Shown here piece by piece: positions 1 through 7,572 of a DNA stretch of 26,919 bases (position 1 is its first letter; every line of letters starts with the position of its first letter). The notes under the pieces were generated by a model. That model worked only from the letters and a program-made list of their open reading frames with translations. It searched no databases and was not told the DNA's origin. The DNA is from an uncultured Oscillospiraceae bacterium (GTDB taxonomy: Bacteria; Bacillota; Clostridia; Oscillospirales; Ruminococcaceae): assembly GCA_934527255.1 (NCBI GenBank), contig CAKTAM010000018.1, forward strand, positions 1-26,919. The letters run 5' to 3'. The position numbers and the translations under genes were made by a program.

Positions 1-77
1 GGCTCGTCCACCGAGATCTGTACGGCGTCCTTCTCTTCGACCAGACCCCTGGCGATGTCCAGTAAAAGCTGCTCCAT
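1..77 (-). CDS. khpA: KH-domain RNA-binding protein KhpA (YlqC), N-terminal part only
   Basis: Only the first 25 or so codons are visible; the gene runs off the left edge. The visible residues, MEQLLLDIARGLVEEKDAVQ, followed by an acidic ISVDE, match the start of the short KH-domain proteins (about 75-80 residues) that usually follow rpsP in Firmicutes. KhpA acts with KhpB as an RNA chaperone linked to cell elongation and division; that is family knowledge. The ATG is preceded by AAGGGAG at good spacing. The gene starts 11 nt after the rpsP stop, so it is almost certainly cotranscribed with it. The KH GXXG loop lies outside the window, so the assignment rests on the N-terminus and gene order. 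Confidence 0.8.
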   Translation of the reverse strand, partial: MEQLLLDIARGLVEEKDAVQISVDE

Positions 78-88
78 ATTCGACTCCC

Positions 89-334
89 TTATTTCACGAC
101 GTCGATCTTCTTCAGCAGCACACGAACGGTGTCAGTGGGCTGCGCGCCCAGCTCGATCCACTTCTTGGCCTTGTCGGCGTCAATGTTGATGACGGTGGGC
201 TCCTTGGTGGGATCGTAGTAACCGATCTCCTCAATGAAACGGCCGTCGCGGGGGAAGCGGGAATCGGCCACTACCACGCGGTAGAACGGGGCTTTCTTGG
301 CGCCCATGCGGCGCAGTCTGATCTTTACAGCCAT
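89..334 (-). CDS. rpsP: 30S ribosomal protein S16
   Basis: This 81-residue protein is full length for bacterial S16, an assembly protein that binds 16S rRNA in the 30S body. The diagnostic N-terminus MAVKIRLRRMGAKKAPFYRV and the following VVADSRFPRDGRFIEEIGYYDP are present, as is the family's TDTVRVLLKK tail. The ATG has GGAGG nine bases upstream. It sits between ffh and khpA, the common Firmicutes order ffh-rpsP-khpA(-rimM-trmD). The 104-nt gap to ffh is larger than the other gaps in the operon and carries a possible internal promoter, which would allow extra S16 production. Confidence 0.98.
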   Translation of the reverse strand: MAVKIRLRRMGAKKAPFYRVVVADSRFPRDGRFIEEIGYYDPTKEPTVINIDADKAKKWIELGAQPTDTVRVLLKKIDVVK

Positions 335-373
335 TGCTGTGTACCTCCAAAATTGTTTTTAATGGTTCGTTTT

Positions 374-403
374 TATATATTCACCGTCGGAGAAACGTGG
401 CAA
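374..403 (-). promoter_or_regulatory. Possible internal promoter for rpsP-khpA
   Basis: In the ffh-rpsP gap, reading on the minus strand, TTGCCA (403-398) is followed after 18 nt by TATATA (379-374) in a local AT-rich patch. It lies about 40 nt upstream of the rpsP start. The spacing is slightly long and no other support exists. It could supplement read-through from the ylxM promoter. Confidence 0.35.
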
Positions 404-438
404 ACGCCGCACCGTGCGGAAAATATGCAAGTCGGGTC

Positions 439-1776
439 TTACAGGTTGAAATTGCCCATGCCGAACGGCAGATTGCGGCGGAACGCTTTCGGGTTCTTGC
501 GCAGCTGCTTCATCAGCTTGCTCATCTGCTCATACTGGCGCAGCAGGCGGTTGACATCCTGCACCGTGGTGCCGCTTCCGGCGGCAATGCGGCGCTTGCG
601 CTTGGCGTCGATCAGGGCGGGCTTGGCGCGTTCGGCCTTGGTCATGCTGTAGATGATGGCCTCAATGTGGGCAAAGTTCTTTTCGTCCACATCCTCCGGC
701 TTGATGCGGCCGCCGGCCGGCATCATATCCAACAGGGCGCTGACGCCGCCCATCTTTTTCAGCTGGGCAAACTGCGCCAACAGGTCGTTCATATCAAACT
801 TGTTGGCCATCAATCGGCGGGCGGCCTCTTCGGCGGCCTTTTCATCCTGCGCATCCTGCGCCTTTTCGATCAGCGTCAGAACGTCGCCCATGCCCAGAAT
901 ACGGCTGGCCATGCGCTCCGGATGAAAGACCTCCAGATCGTCCAGCTTTTCGCCGGTGCCCACCAGCTTGATGGGCTTGCCGGTAACGCTGCGCACGCTC
1001 AGGGCTGCACCGCCGCGGGTGTCGCCGTCCAGCTTTGTCAGAATAACGCCGTCAATGCCGACGGTATCGTTAAAGCTTTTGGCAACGTTGACCGCATCCT
1101 GGCCAACCATCGAATCAATGACCAGCAGCGTTTCGCTGACAGGCACCGTCTGCTTGATGCGCTGCAGCTCGGCCATCAGCTCCTCGTCCACATGCAGGCG
1201 GCCCGCCGTATCCAGAATAACGACGTCATTACCGTAATCTTTGGCGTGCCGGTAGGCTTTTTCCGCAATGACCTCGGGCTTTTCCTGCCCCAGCTCAAAC
1301 ACGGGCACACCGGCCTGCGCGCCGACGATCTTCAGCTGTTCAATGGCGGCGGGGCGGTAAATATCGCAGGCGACCAGCAGGGGACGATGCCCCTCCTTGC
1401 GGAAAAACTTGCCCAGCTTGGCGGCATGGGTGGTTTTACCGGCGCCCTGCAGGCCGCACATCATCAGTACGGTCGGGCCCTTGCTGTTCAGGCGGATGCG
1501 CTCGGCCGTGCCGCCCATCAGGGCCGTCAGCTCCTCGTTGACGATCTTGATGACCATCTGCGCGGGGGTCAGGCTTTCCATCACGGCCTGCCCGACAGCG
1601 CGTTCGGACACCTTGGCCACAAAATCCTTGGCGACCTTATAGTTGACGTCGGCCTCCAGCAGCGCCATGCGCACCTCGCGCATGGCGGATTTGATATCGC
1701 TCTCGCTCAGCTTGCCCTTGGAACGCAGGCGCTTGAAAGCGGCGGAGAGCTTTTCGCTCAGAGATTCAAATGCCAC
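439..1776 (-). CDS. ffh: Signal recognition particle GTPase Ffh (SRP54)
   Basis: This 445-residue protein is the SRP GTPase. It binds signal sequences of membrane proteins as they emerge from the ribosome and docks with FtsY. The helical N domain covers residues 1-90. The G domain follows, with the P-loop GLQGAGKTT (108-116), DTAGR (189-193) and TKLDGDTRGG (247-256). The C-terminal methionine-rich M domain (about 325-445) begins near MANKFDMNDLLAQF and ends MGNFNL. The start is GTG, with AGGAGG five bases upstream. The P-loop reads GAGKTTHAAK rather than the more usual GSGKTTTAAK; both should bind GTP. It lies 12 nt after ylxM in one operon. Confidence 0.98.
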   Translation of the reverse strand: MAFESLSEKLSAAFKRLRSKGKLSESDIKSAMREVRMALLEADVNYKVAKDFVAKVSERAVGQAVMESLTPAQMVIKIVNEELTALMGGTAERIRLNSKGPTVLMMCGLQGAGKTTHAAKLGKFFRKEGHRPLLVACDIYRPAAIEQLKIVGAQAGVPVFELGQEKPEVIAEKAYRHAKDYGNDVVILDTAGRLHVDEELMAELQRIKQTVPVSETLLVIDSMVGQDAVNVAKSFNDTVGIDGVILTKLDGDTRGGAALSVRSVTGKPIKLVGTGEKLDDLEVFHPERMASRILGMGDVLTLIEKAQDAQDEKAAEEAARRLMANKFDMNDLLAQFAQLKKMGGVSALLDMMPAGGRIKPEDVDEKNFAHIEAIIYSMTKAERAKPALIDAKRKRRIAAGSGTTVQDVNRLLRQYEQMSKLMKQLRKNPKAFRRNLPFGMGNFNL

Positions 1777-1788
1777 AGCGGCCTCCTC

Positions 1789-2154
1789 TTATGAATGGAT
1801 CTGTTTGAGGGTGTTCAGAATTTCCACGGTGGCGTCGTAAACGCCGTTGCCCAAAATGCAGCCCTGCTCATGATAAGCCTGAATGCGGCGGGTCTGCTCT
1901 TCAATGCGCTCCAGCGCCGCGCTCATCTCGCGGTAGCGCGCCGCCCAGCCGATCTTGCTTTCCAGATCCAGCAGAATGCACTCGGCACGCTTGATGGAAT
2001 CCCGCACGCCCTGGCGGGAAATTCCGGCATTGTCGGCGATCTCCGACAGCGACAGGTCGTCGTTATAGTACTGCTCCATCACGTCGCGCTGCTTGTCCGT
2101 CAGCACGTCGCCGTAAAAATCAAGCAGGTAGGACATTTCCAGATCCTTACTCAT
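1789..2154 (-). CDS. ylxM: YlxM/p13-like SRP-associated helix-turn-helix protein
   Basis: This 121-residue protein starts MSKDLEMSYLLDFYGDVLTD. It contains a sigma-70 region-4-like helix-turn-helix at about residues 20-60 (KQRDVMEQYYNDDLSLSEIA, then GISRQGVRDSIKR) and a helical C-terminal half. YlxM is nearly always encoded directly upstream of ffh, as here. In streptococci it has been reported to modulate the SRP GTPases, so despite the HTH it may not be a DNA-binding regulator. An upstream in-frame ATG at 2238 was rejected because it lies close to the promoter and lacks a ribosome site. The chosen ATG has AGAAAGGA upstream. The 5' leader is about 95 nt. Confidence 0.93.
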   Translation of the reverse strand: MSKDLEMSYLLDFYGDVLTDKQRDVMEQYYNDDLSLSEIADNAGISRQGVRDSIKRAECILLDLESKIGWAARYREMSAALERIEEQTRRIQAYHEQGCILGNGVYDATVEILNTLKQIHS

Positions 2155-2255
2155 GGGGACACGTCCTTTCTGAACAGGATCCTGCACAGGCTGTGCAGGC
2201 GGGCCGGTTGCGGGCCGCCGCCCCATATGTAAAAGCACAAAGCTTTACAGACGCT

Positions 2256-2284
2256 ATTATACCGGAACGCCGACGCCCTGTCAA
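2256..2284 (-). promoter_or_regulatory. Consensus sigma-A promoter of the ylxM-ffh-rpsP operon
   Basis: Reading on the minus strand, TTGACA (2284-2279), a 17-nt spacer, then TATAAT (2261-2256): a perfect match to the vegetative promoter consensus at ideal spacing. Transcription would start near 2248, giving a leader of about 95 nt before ylxM. Confidence 0.9.
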
Positions 2285-2519
2285 GGGGAAAAGCTTGACA
2301 TTCTGCGACTTTTTTTGCATTTGCCCGCAAAAAGGGTACTCCGGCCGTCGGCCGGTTGGGCGTCGGCTCTGCAAGGGCAGCCCTGCAGGGGAAGCCCTGC
2401 GGAAGAACGGTGCCCGCCCGACGCTGGGGGGAGCACTCCCGGCCGGATGGCGGGCAGGGGCAGGCGGCGCTGTCGGCGGTATGGCTTCAAAACGGCCTGC
2501 AGCAGAAGCCCGGCGGCGC
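2285..2519. other. Gene-free, hairpin-rich divergent intergenic stretch
   Basis: No plausible gene lies between the two divergent promoters. The stretch is very GC-rich and contains several inverted repeats. CCGGCCG-T-CGGCCGG is at 2341-2355. CTGCAAGGGC pairs imperfectly with GCCCTGCAG around 2371-2390, and GCCCTGC recurs just after. A nested hairpin has GCCCGCC (2412-2418) pairing with GGCGGGC (2449-2455) around GGGAG-CA-CTCCC (2429-2440). None is followed by a T-run, so they are not terminators. Function unknown. Confidence 0.55.
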
Positions 2520-2547
2520 TTGACAAATGGCGGCCGGAGGTTATAAT
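2520..2547 (+). promoter_or_regulatory. Promoter of the acetylesterase-like gene
   Basis: TTGACA (2520-2525), a 16-nt spacer and TATAAT (2542-2547) match the sigma-A consensus. Transcription would start near 2554. This rules out an in-frame ATG at 2547 as the translation start because it overlaps the -10 box. Confidence 0.85.
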
Positions 2548-2596
2548 GGTAGCAAAAGGGCTTTCTACGGAAAAAAGCAGAAAAGAGGCATATGCA

Positions 2597-4069
2597 ATGA
2601 CGAACGAGCAGGAGAAGCGGCAGGGCCCCGCGCTGCCCAATCAGGGCTGCGTGACGACGGCGCAGGAGCGTCCCGACGATTGGGTGTGTCCCCAGTGGAA
2701 GGTATCCGGTATTTTTTCCTCGCACATGGTGCTACAGCAGGGCCGCCCGATCACGGTGCACGGCTGGTGCGACCATCCGGGTACGCCGGTCACGGTGCGC
2801 TGGGGCGACGAATGCGTGACCGGCAGCGTGTCGCAGGACGGCACCTTTGCCCTGACGCTGGCCCCGCGCCCGGCCAGTTTTGTGCCAACGGAAATGACGG
2901 TGTTCAGCCATTTCGGCAGCGATACCTTTACGGATATTCTGGTGGGCGATGTCTGGCTGATCGGCGGGCAGTCCAACGCCGAGCTGAACCTTGAGCCCTG
3001 CCTGCCGCTGACGCCGGACATTGAGGCGGTCATTTCCGGCAGCGACCCGTTCCGTCTGTTTACCCAGACGCAGGCGGCCGCCGCCGCGCACAGCGAATAC
3101 CACCGCCGCCCCGCGCCGGACATCATCGAGCCGGAGTGGTGCTGGCAGCGGCCGGATCCCGCCGCTGCGCGGAGATTTTCGGCGCTGGGCTACTATTTTG
3201 CACGGCTGATCGCCGGGCGGGTGCGCGTGCCGCTGGGGCTGGTGATGTGCTGCGCGGGCGGAGCCTGCCTGCGCGAGCTGATGCCCGCCGACCTTGCCGA
3301 GCGTCTGGGCTACACGGCAGGCGCAAACGTGCCGGTGTGCGGCTATTACAATACGCTCATTGCACCGCTGCTGGGGCTGCAGTTCCGCGGCCAGCTGTTT
3401 TTCCAGGGCGAAAGCGAGGGCTGCTGGAAGGAAACGGCCCTTTCGTACGATACCGACCTTGCCGCCTTTGTTGAGGACGAACGCCGACGCTTCGGGGTGG
3501 ATTTCAGCTTTTACAACGTGCAGATCTCCTCCTACCGCGAAGAGGGCAAGCAGTATTTTCCCTATCTGGAATGGGTGCGCAGCCGCCAGCTGCGGGCGGT
3601 GCAGCTCATTCCCCGGTCGTATCTGGCGGTCAGCCGCGATCTGGGCAGCCGTCCGCAGGACAGCGACTTTGCCCATTCGCCCCGCAAGTACGAGCTGGCG
3701 CGCCGCGTGGCCGATCTGGTGCTGGCCAACGATTACGGCATTGGCGACAGCGCGGCGGTCAACTCGCCCATGCCGCAGGCGTGGCAGTGCGAGGGCGATA
3801 AGGTGCGCGTTCATTTTCAGTGGGTGTGCAGCGGCCTGAAAACGGCGGACGGCGGGCCGGTGAGCGGCTTTGCTTTCCCCGACGAAAACGATGCGCCGGT
3901 ACCGGCACCGGCGAAGATCACCGCGCCGGATACGGTGGAGGTCACGCTGCCCGGCGGCGCGCGGCCGACCCAGCTGTACTTTGCCATGCAGTCGCAGGCG
4001 GGGCTGGATGCGGCCAATCTGCTGGGCGGAAACGGCCTGCCCGTCCCCGCGTTTGCCCTGCCGCTGTAA
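2597..4069 (+). CDS. Sialate O-acetylesterase-like SGNH hydrolase
   Basis: The 490-residue product carries the marker blocks of the sialate O-acetylesterase family, whose members remove O-acetyl groups from sialic acids and other sugars. Seen are GDVWLIGGQSNAEL with the nucleophile Ser at about 126, the glycine-rich CCAGGACL (219-225), LFFQGESEG (268-275, the family's YQGE block), and SDFAHS (356-361) supplying the expected Asp and His. A beta-sandwich-like segment precedes the catalytic part (about 35-110). No signal peptide or membrane helix is visible, so it is probably cytoplasmic and would act on imported or internal sugars. The ATG was chosen because GAGG lies eight bases upstream and it falls just after the promoter; longer in-frame versions start inside or upstream of the promoter. 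It is a single-gene unit, and the exact substrate cannot be read from sequence. Confidence 0.85.
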   Translation: MTNEQEKRQGPALPNQGCVTTAQERPDDWVCPQWKVSGIFSSHMVLQQGRPITVHGWCDHPGTPVTVRWGDECVTGSVSQDGTFALTLAPRPASFVPTEMTVFSHFGSDTFTDILVGDVWLIGGQSNAELNLEPCLPLTPDIEAVISGSDPFRLFTQTQAAAAAHSEYHRRPAPDIIEPEWCWQRPDPAAARRFSALGYYFARLIAGRVRVPLGLVMCCAGGACLRELMPADLAERLGYTAGANVPVCGYYNTLIAPLLGLQFRGQLFFQGESEGCWKETALSYDTDLAAFVEDERRRFGVDFSFYNVQISSYREEGKQYFPYLEWVRSRQLRAVQLIPRSYLAVSRDLGSRPQDSDFAHSPRKYELARRVADLVLANDYGIGDSAAVNSPMPQAWQCEGDKVRVHFQWVCSGLKTADGGPVSGFAFPDENDAPVPAPAKITAPDTVEVTLPGGARPTQLYFAMQSQAGLDAANLLGGNGLPVPAFALPL

Positions 4070-4206
4070 GGCGGCACGCGGGCAGAGCAGAGAGGAGAAA
4101 TCGAAGGCCATCCGCAGCGATGCCAAAGACTCTGCAAATGCAATGACGGGCCGAATTGGCCGGGCTGTGGGTGCGGATACCTGCCTGGCCGCTATCCGTT
4201 CCCAAT

Positions 4207-4250
4207 AAAAAAGGGCTGCCGGTATACTGCTTTACCGGCGGCCCTTTTTT
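4207..4250. terminator. Two-way intrinsic terminator
   Basis: A 12-bp stem, GGGCTGCCGGTA (4213-4224) with TACCGGCGGCCC (4233-4244), has an 8-nt loop. It is flanked by six A on the left and six T on the right, so it can end transcripts from both sides: the plus-strand esterase gene and the minus-strand block ending at 4304. Confidence 0.92.
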
Positions 4251-4303
4251 CCTGCCGCAGAAGCCGAGCGGTCGGTTCCTGCGGCGCTTTTTTGTGTGCG
4301 GCC

Positions 4304-4852
4304 TCAGCCTTCGCTGCTGTGCACAGCCTCTGGCGCGGCAGGGGAAAGCTCGAGATTCATCAGGTCAAAATCGATCCGTTCTCCGTGAAGCTTGAAAAAG
4401 CCGGGGAAGGTGCACAGCCTGCGAAAGCCGAGCTTTTCATACAACGCGATGGCGCGCCTGTTGTCGCTGCGCACCTCAAGGTTGACCTGCTCTATTCCGG
4501 CCTCCCGTGCGAAGGCCAGCACGCCCTGTGCCAGAGCGGCCGCCGCGCCGCAGCCCCACCATGCCTTTTTCAGACTGATGCCGAATTCCGCACGGTGGTG
4601 CATGCGGCCGGGCTTGCGGTTGAGGCTGGCGGTGCCGATGATCTCTCCGTTTACCTTGGCCAACAGCTGAAGGTGATCGTGCGACTGTGCCTGTCTGCCA
4701 AGGTAGGCGCTTTCTGCCGCTTCATCAAGCGGCACGCCCTCCGGGCCAAAGCTGAGATTATCCGTTTCTCCGCCGATGATTTTCAGATACGCCAGCAATG
4801 CGGCGGCATCCTCTGCCTGCGCGCGAACGATCTCAAAGCCTGTCTGTTTCAT
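4304..4852 (-). CDS. GNAT-family N-acetyltransferase
   Basis: This 182-residue single-domain acetyltransferase transfers an acetyl group from acetyl-CoA to an unknown amine. The fold's order is visible: a beta-strand with GEIIGTASLNRKPG, then AEFGISLKKAWWGCGAAAAL (the acetyl-CoA pyrophosphate loop region), then VNLEVRSDNRRAIALYEKLG followed by F, typical of RimI/YjeK-like members. Its start overlaps the last 20 nt of the upstream HExxH gene, with AGGAAG inside that gene as ribosome site, so the two are translationally coupled. This suggests, but does not prove, a shared role. The two-way terminator lies just downstream. Confidence 0.92.
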   Translation of the reverse strand: MKQTGFEIVRAQAEDAAALLAYLKIIGGETDNLSFGPEGVPLDEAAESAYLGRQAQSHDHLQLLAKVNGEIIGTASLNRKPGRMHHRAEFGISLKKAWWGCGAAAALAQGVLAFAREAGIEQVNLEVRSDNRRAIALYEKLGFRRLCTFPGFFKLHGERIDFDLMNLELSPAAPEAVHSSEG

Positions 4853-5750
4853 GACCCATTTCTTCCTTTCCGTATTTTTCTTTCATTGCCTTTGTATCTG
4901 CGCAAAACAGCTCCAGCGCCCGCGTCCGGATGCAGGAGACAGCTGACTGCTCCGACCCCGCGAACTCGCGCTTGAGCCTTGCGGAAGCCGCCGCGTGGCT
5001 GTCATCCGCTCTGCTTTCGTCCGCTGCCGCTAAAAAGCTCTGCAGCAGGCCCGGGTCGCTGGAGTAATACAGCTCCACAAGCTTTGCCCGGTATTCCAGC
5101 TCCGCCGGGGTGATTTGGGGAAATCGCTTCAGATCCGCAGCATGCTGCGCTTCGTGCTTTAACAGAGAAACAAGAAAACGCTCGCTTTCAAAATCATACG
5201 CCGACGCAACGCAGTTGATCGTGCCGTCGGGCGAGGCCCAGCCGCCCGTGCCGTATCTGCCAAAGGTCAGATAATCCATCCAGCTGCGGAAGACAAAGCC
5301 CTTGAGAATATTGACCGTATATTCCGCCGTCCCGTCCGGCAGCTCGACGCGGTAGACGGTCGGGACGGTATCCCGCCAGATATAAGGGCCGTAATATCCC
5401 TGCGTTCTGCCGAAAAGCGCGTGATAGCCCTCCGCTTCAAACGCCGATAGAAGCCGCTCTGCCAGAAGCGCTTCCTCTGCGTCCGGCATATTCAGAAGCG
5501 CTCTCAGCCCCGTCAGCAGTCTGTCTGCGGCCGTCGTCTCCGATAAGCCGCAATAAAAGACCTCGCGATAATAGATCTGGTACAGGCGCAGAATGTCGTT
5601 GAGCCTGTCCGGTATCGGGTATGTGCGGTACTCCCGGTTTTCAAAAATCGCCGCGTATGCGGGAAGAACATCTTCGAATCCCTCGTGACGGCGCATGTAG
5701 GCAATGGCGCCCTTGATATCTCCGTTTCGAAAAAACCGACTGATCTGCAT
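4833..5750 (-). CDS. Uncharacterised protein with an HExxH metallopeptidase-like motif
   Basis: I do not recognise this 305-residue protein as a named family. The N-terminal part (1-120) is helical. The middle (about 120-185) is rich in aromatics and glycine and looks beta-like (GYYGPYIWRDTVPTVYRVEL). Next comes a helix, LVSLLKHEAQHAADLKRF, with the zinc-protease motif H199-E200-x-x-H203 and Asp206. Glu217 and Glu219 in the next helix are candidate third ligands, as in gluzincins. No signal peptide or membrane helix is seen, so it is probably cytoplasmic. The ATG follows AAGGGAG at seven bases; the reading frame stays open upstream to 6128, but that part overlaps a neighbour and looks non-coding. 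The 3' end overlaps the GNAT gene. A peptidase role is inference. Confidence 0.75.
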   Translation of the reverse strand: MQISRFFRNGDIKGAIAYMRRHEGFEDVLPAYAAIFENREYRTYPIPDRLNDILRLYQIYYREVFYCGLSETTAADRLLTGLRALLNMPDAEEALLAERLLSAFEAEGYHALFGRTQGYYGPYIWRDTVPTVYRVELPDGTAEYTVNILKGFVFRSWMDYLTFGRYGTGGWASPDGTINCVASAYDFESERFLVSLLKHEAQHAADLKRFPQITPAELEYRAKLVELYYSSDPGLLQSFLAAADESRADDSHAAASARLKREFAGSEQSAVSCIRTRALELFCADTKAMKEKYGKEEMGHETDRL

Positions 5751-5935
5751 AGCCGCTCTCCCTTCTTTTGTCGGTGTGTTCGCATCAGCCCGCCGCCCTT
5801 TCCAAAGCGTCCCTGTCGGGAGGCAGGCAGCCGTTATCGCTGATGAAGCAGGCGCGGCTTTCGCAGCTGTTTGCGGAAAACGCGGCCGCGCCCTTGCCGC
5901 CCCCCGGTATACAAATGGCAAAGACGGAGAGGCAT

Positions 5936-6538
5936 TTACGAGGCCTTTTTGAAATGGAGCGCGGATAGTACGCTGATCGGAAGAAAATATGCGCACCAGC
6001 ACTCTAAGGCGATGATCCCGCCGGGGCTGCTTCCATCCGACATTGCGGTGCGGAAGATGCCCGTCATCGGCATGAGCAGGCAGCCGAAAAAGAACACGCC
6101 GTGGAGCATCATAAGGCATTTCAGCCATTTGTCTTTTCTGTCCTCTGGCCGGAGCGTCAACCCCGTGAAAAAGGTTGACAATGCCATCATGCCATAGCCG
6201 AGCAGATCATAGCCGAAAAACAGACCGCCCTTTGAAAAATCCAGCAGCATGGCGGACTGCTCGTTCAGCGGATCGTTTTTTACGGCTGTCAGCTGCGTGA
6301 AGTACACCAGCAGGATCAGGACCGCATAGATGCAGCCGAACAGCAGTCCGGCCGTGGCGGCCGCCTTTCGCTCCTCACAGCTTTCGCTGTGAAAGCCTGC
6401 AAGCAGCAGAAGATAGCCCAGTGCGAGAAAAATGCAGACAAAACAGCTTCCGAACGTGGAAACAGGCAAAAGGGCGGCAAAAAGGGCCACTGTTATCGTT
6501 ACAGTGATCGCCCCGATCCTGGCAATGGCCTGATTCAT
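5936..6538 (-). CDS. Hypothetical membrane protein with about six transmembrane helices
   Basis: This 200-residue protein has hydrophobic segments at roughly residues 6-24, 27-48, 58-80, 105-127, 137-157 and 172-192, with short charged loops (HSESCEERK, RPEDRKDKW). The arrangement recalls small uncharacterised Firmicutes membrane proteins of the DUF998/DUF4386 kind, but I cannot assign it to one. The start at MNQAIARIG was preferred over the ATG 13 codons upstream because AAAGGAA lies just before it. It sits 129 nt after the GNAT-YoaP gene and 185 nt before the HExxH gene, on the same strand. No terminator with a T-run was seen between them, so cotranscription is possible. Confidence 0.75.
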   Translation of the reverse strand: MNQAIARIGAITVTITVALFAALLPVSTFGSCFVCIFLALGYLLLLAGFHSESCEERKAAATAGLLFGCIYAVLILLVYFTQLTAVKNDPLNEQSAMLLDFSKGGLFFGYDLLGYGMMALSTFFTGLTLRPEDRKDKWLKCLMMLHGVFFFGCLLMPMTGIFRTAMSDGSSPGGIIALECWCAYFLPISVLSALHFKKAS

Positions 6539-6667
6539 AAAAGTAAGTTCCTTTCCTCGTTGGCTTTCAGATTGCATCGCTCTTTACGCCTGTATGCCCT
6601 TGTAGGGAAGGCGATCGGATGCCATGCTTCGCCTCGGTATCGGTCGTGCGCCGTTCTGAATGCCTTT

Positions 6668-7429
6668 TCAATACACGGCGTTTTTGTCCGGCGCACCCGC
6701 CAGCGCTAGAAATTTTTTATCGGACTGAATGCTCTGGGTCAGAAAATGACCGTCCCGGAACAGGGCATAGGTCGTGACCGGTGCAGGTGCATTCTGCGCG
6801 GCTTCCCTGTCGGTGATATGAATGGCCCTGAACGGTATGCCGTGCTCCTTTGCTGCAGCCTGCACCCGCGGCACCCAATAGCAGGTGTACGGGCACTGGT
6901 CGGTGTAATAAAGAACAAAGCCGTCCCCGGCCGCCCGGGGGTGTCTGGCGCATTCTTTGAATTTCGGCGGTGCGGCATCCGGCACAATGGGCAGATACAT
7001 CAGGTTGATCCCGCAGTCGGAGCTGTCCGCGCTCCGGAAGCCCTTGTGGGCCAGAAATTTCGGGTCGGCAAGAAATTCCCGTTTCCGCCCCTCGGCGCAC
7101 AGGATGCAGATGCCGTTCCTTTTCTGTGCAGCAGCGTCCCGAAGGCACGCGTTCAGAAGGTCGTTCGCATATCCGTGCCCCTTCAGAGCGCCGGAGACCC
7201 ACAGACAGCTGATGTAGAGCCAGCCGTCTGCCTCGATGGGGATCCATGCATTTTCTGCCGGGATATATTCAATAAAGCACTTTCCGCGTTCCTCGCTGCG
7301 GTAAAAAACCAGTCCCTCATCCAGCCGCTGCCGAAGCCATTTCTTTTTTGCAAGGCTTTGCTTGCCGGACATGGCGCAGCAGATGTGCTCGCTGTCAAGG
7401 TTTTCTTTTGTGATACGGATGTAATTCAT
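6668..7429 (-). CDS. GNAT acetyltransferase fused to a YoaP-type thioredoxin-like domain
   Basis: This 253-residue two-domain protein has an N-terminal GNAT-like half (about 1-150), with VSGALKGHGYANDLLNACL as the acetyl-CoA loop and the weakly conserved strand GICILCAEGRKREFL. Its C-terminal half (about 155-245) matches the YoaP-like domain: FVLYYTDQCPYTCYWVPRVQ carries a CxxxC motif (Cys179, Cys183) at the start of a helix, then a strand IPFRAIHITD and a PVTTYALFRDG segment resembling the cis-Pro side of thioredoxin folds. B. subtilis YoaP has the same layout; its substrate is not known to me. The ATG at 7429 has GGAGAGG eight bases upstream. The in-frame GTG three codons earlier lies too close to that ribosome site and was rejected. 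Confidence 0.85.
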   Translation of the reverse strand: MNYIRITKENLDSEHICCAMSGKQSLAKKKWLRQRLDEGLVFYRSEERGKCFIEYIPAENAWIPIEADGWLYISCLWVSGALKGHGYANDLLNACLRDAAAQKRNGICILCAEGRKREFLADPKFLAHKGFRSADSSDCGINLMYLPIVPDAAPPKFKECARHPRAAGDGFVLYYTDQCPYTCYWVPRVQAAAKEHGIPFRAIHITDREAAQNAPAPVTTYALFRDGHFLTQSIQSDKKFLALAGAPDKNAVY

Positions 7430-7572
7430 CGTTTTCACCTCTCCTGCCTTTTGGTGCGCGCCTGTGCCCGGCGCAGGATCGCGCCGTATGCGGCCATATC
7501 GGAAGCCCTGTCTTGCCGCCGCGGCTGGGGCGGCGCAGCCGATCCGGCGTGGATTTTGGGGCTTCCGGGCGC

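Noticed and set aside
334..1794. A 486-codon plus-strand open frame opposite ffh
   Set aside because: It is the antisense shadow of ffh: low-complexity His/Gln/Ala-rich translation, no ribosome site, and no resemblance to any family.
5768..5968. 66-codon plus-strand frame between the HExxH and membrane-protein genes
   Set aside because: No promoter or ribosome site, opposite strand to the operon, and overlaps the membrane-protein stop region.
5751..6128. Upstream extension of the HExxH protein by 126 codons
   Set aside because: It would overlap the neighbouring membrane-protein gene, looks low in complexity, and a good ribosome site marks the internal ATG at 5750.
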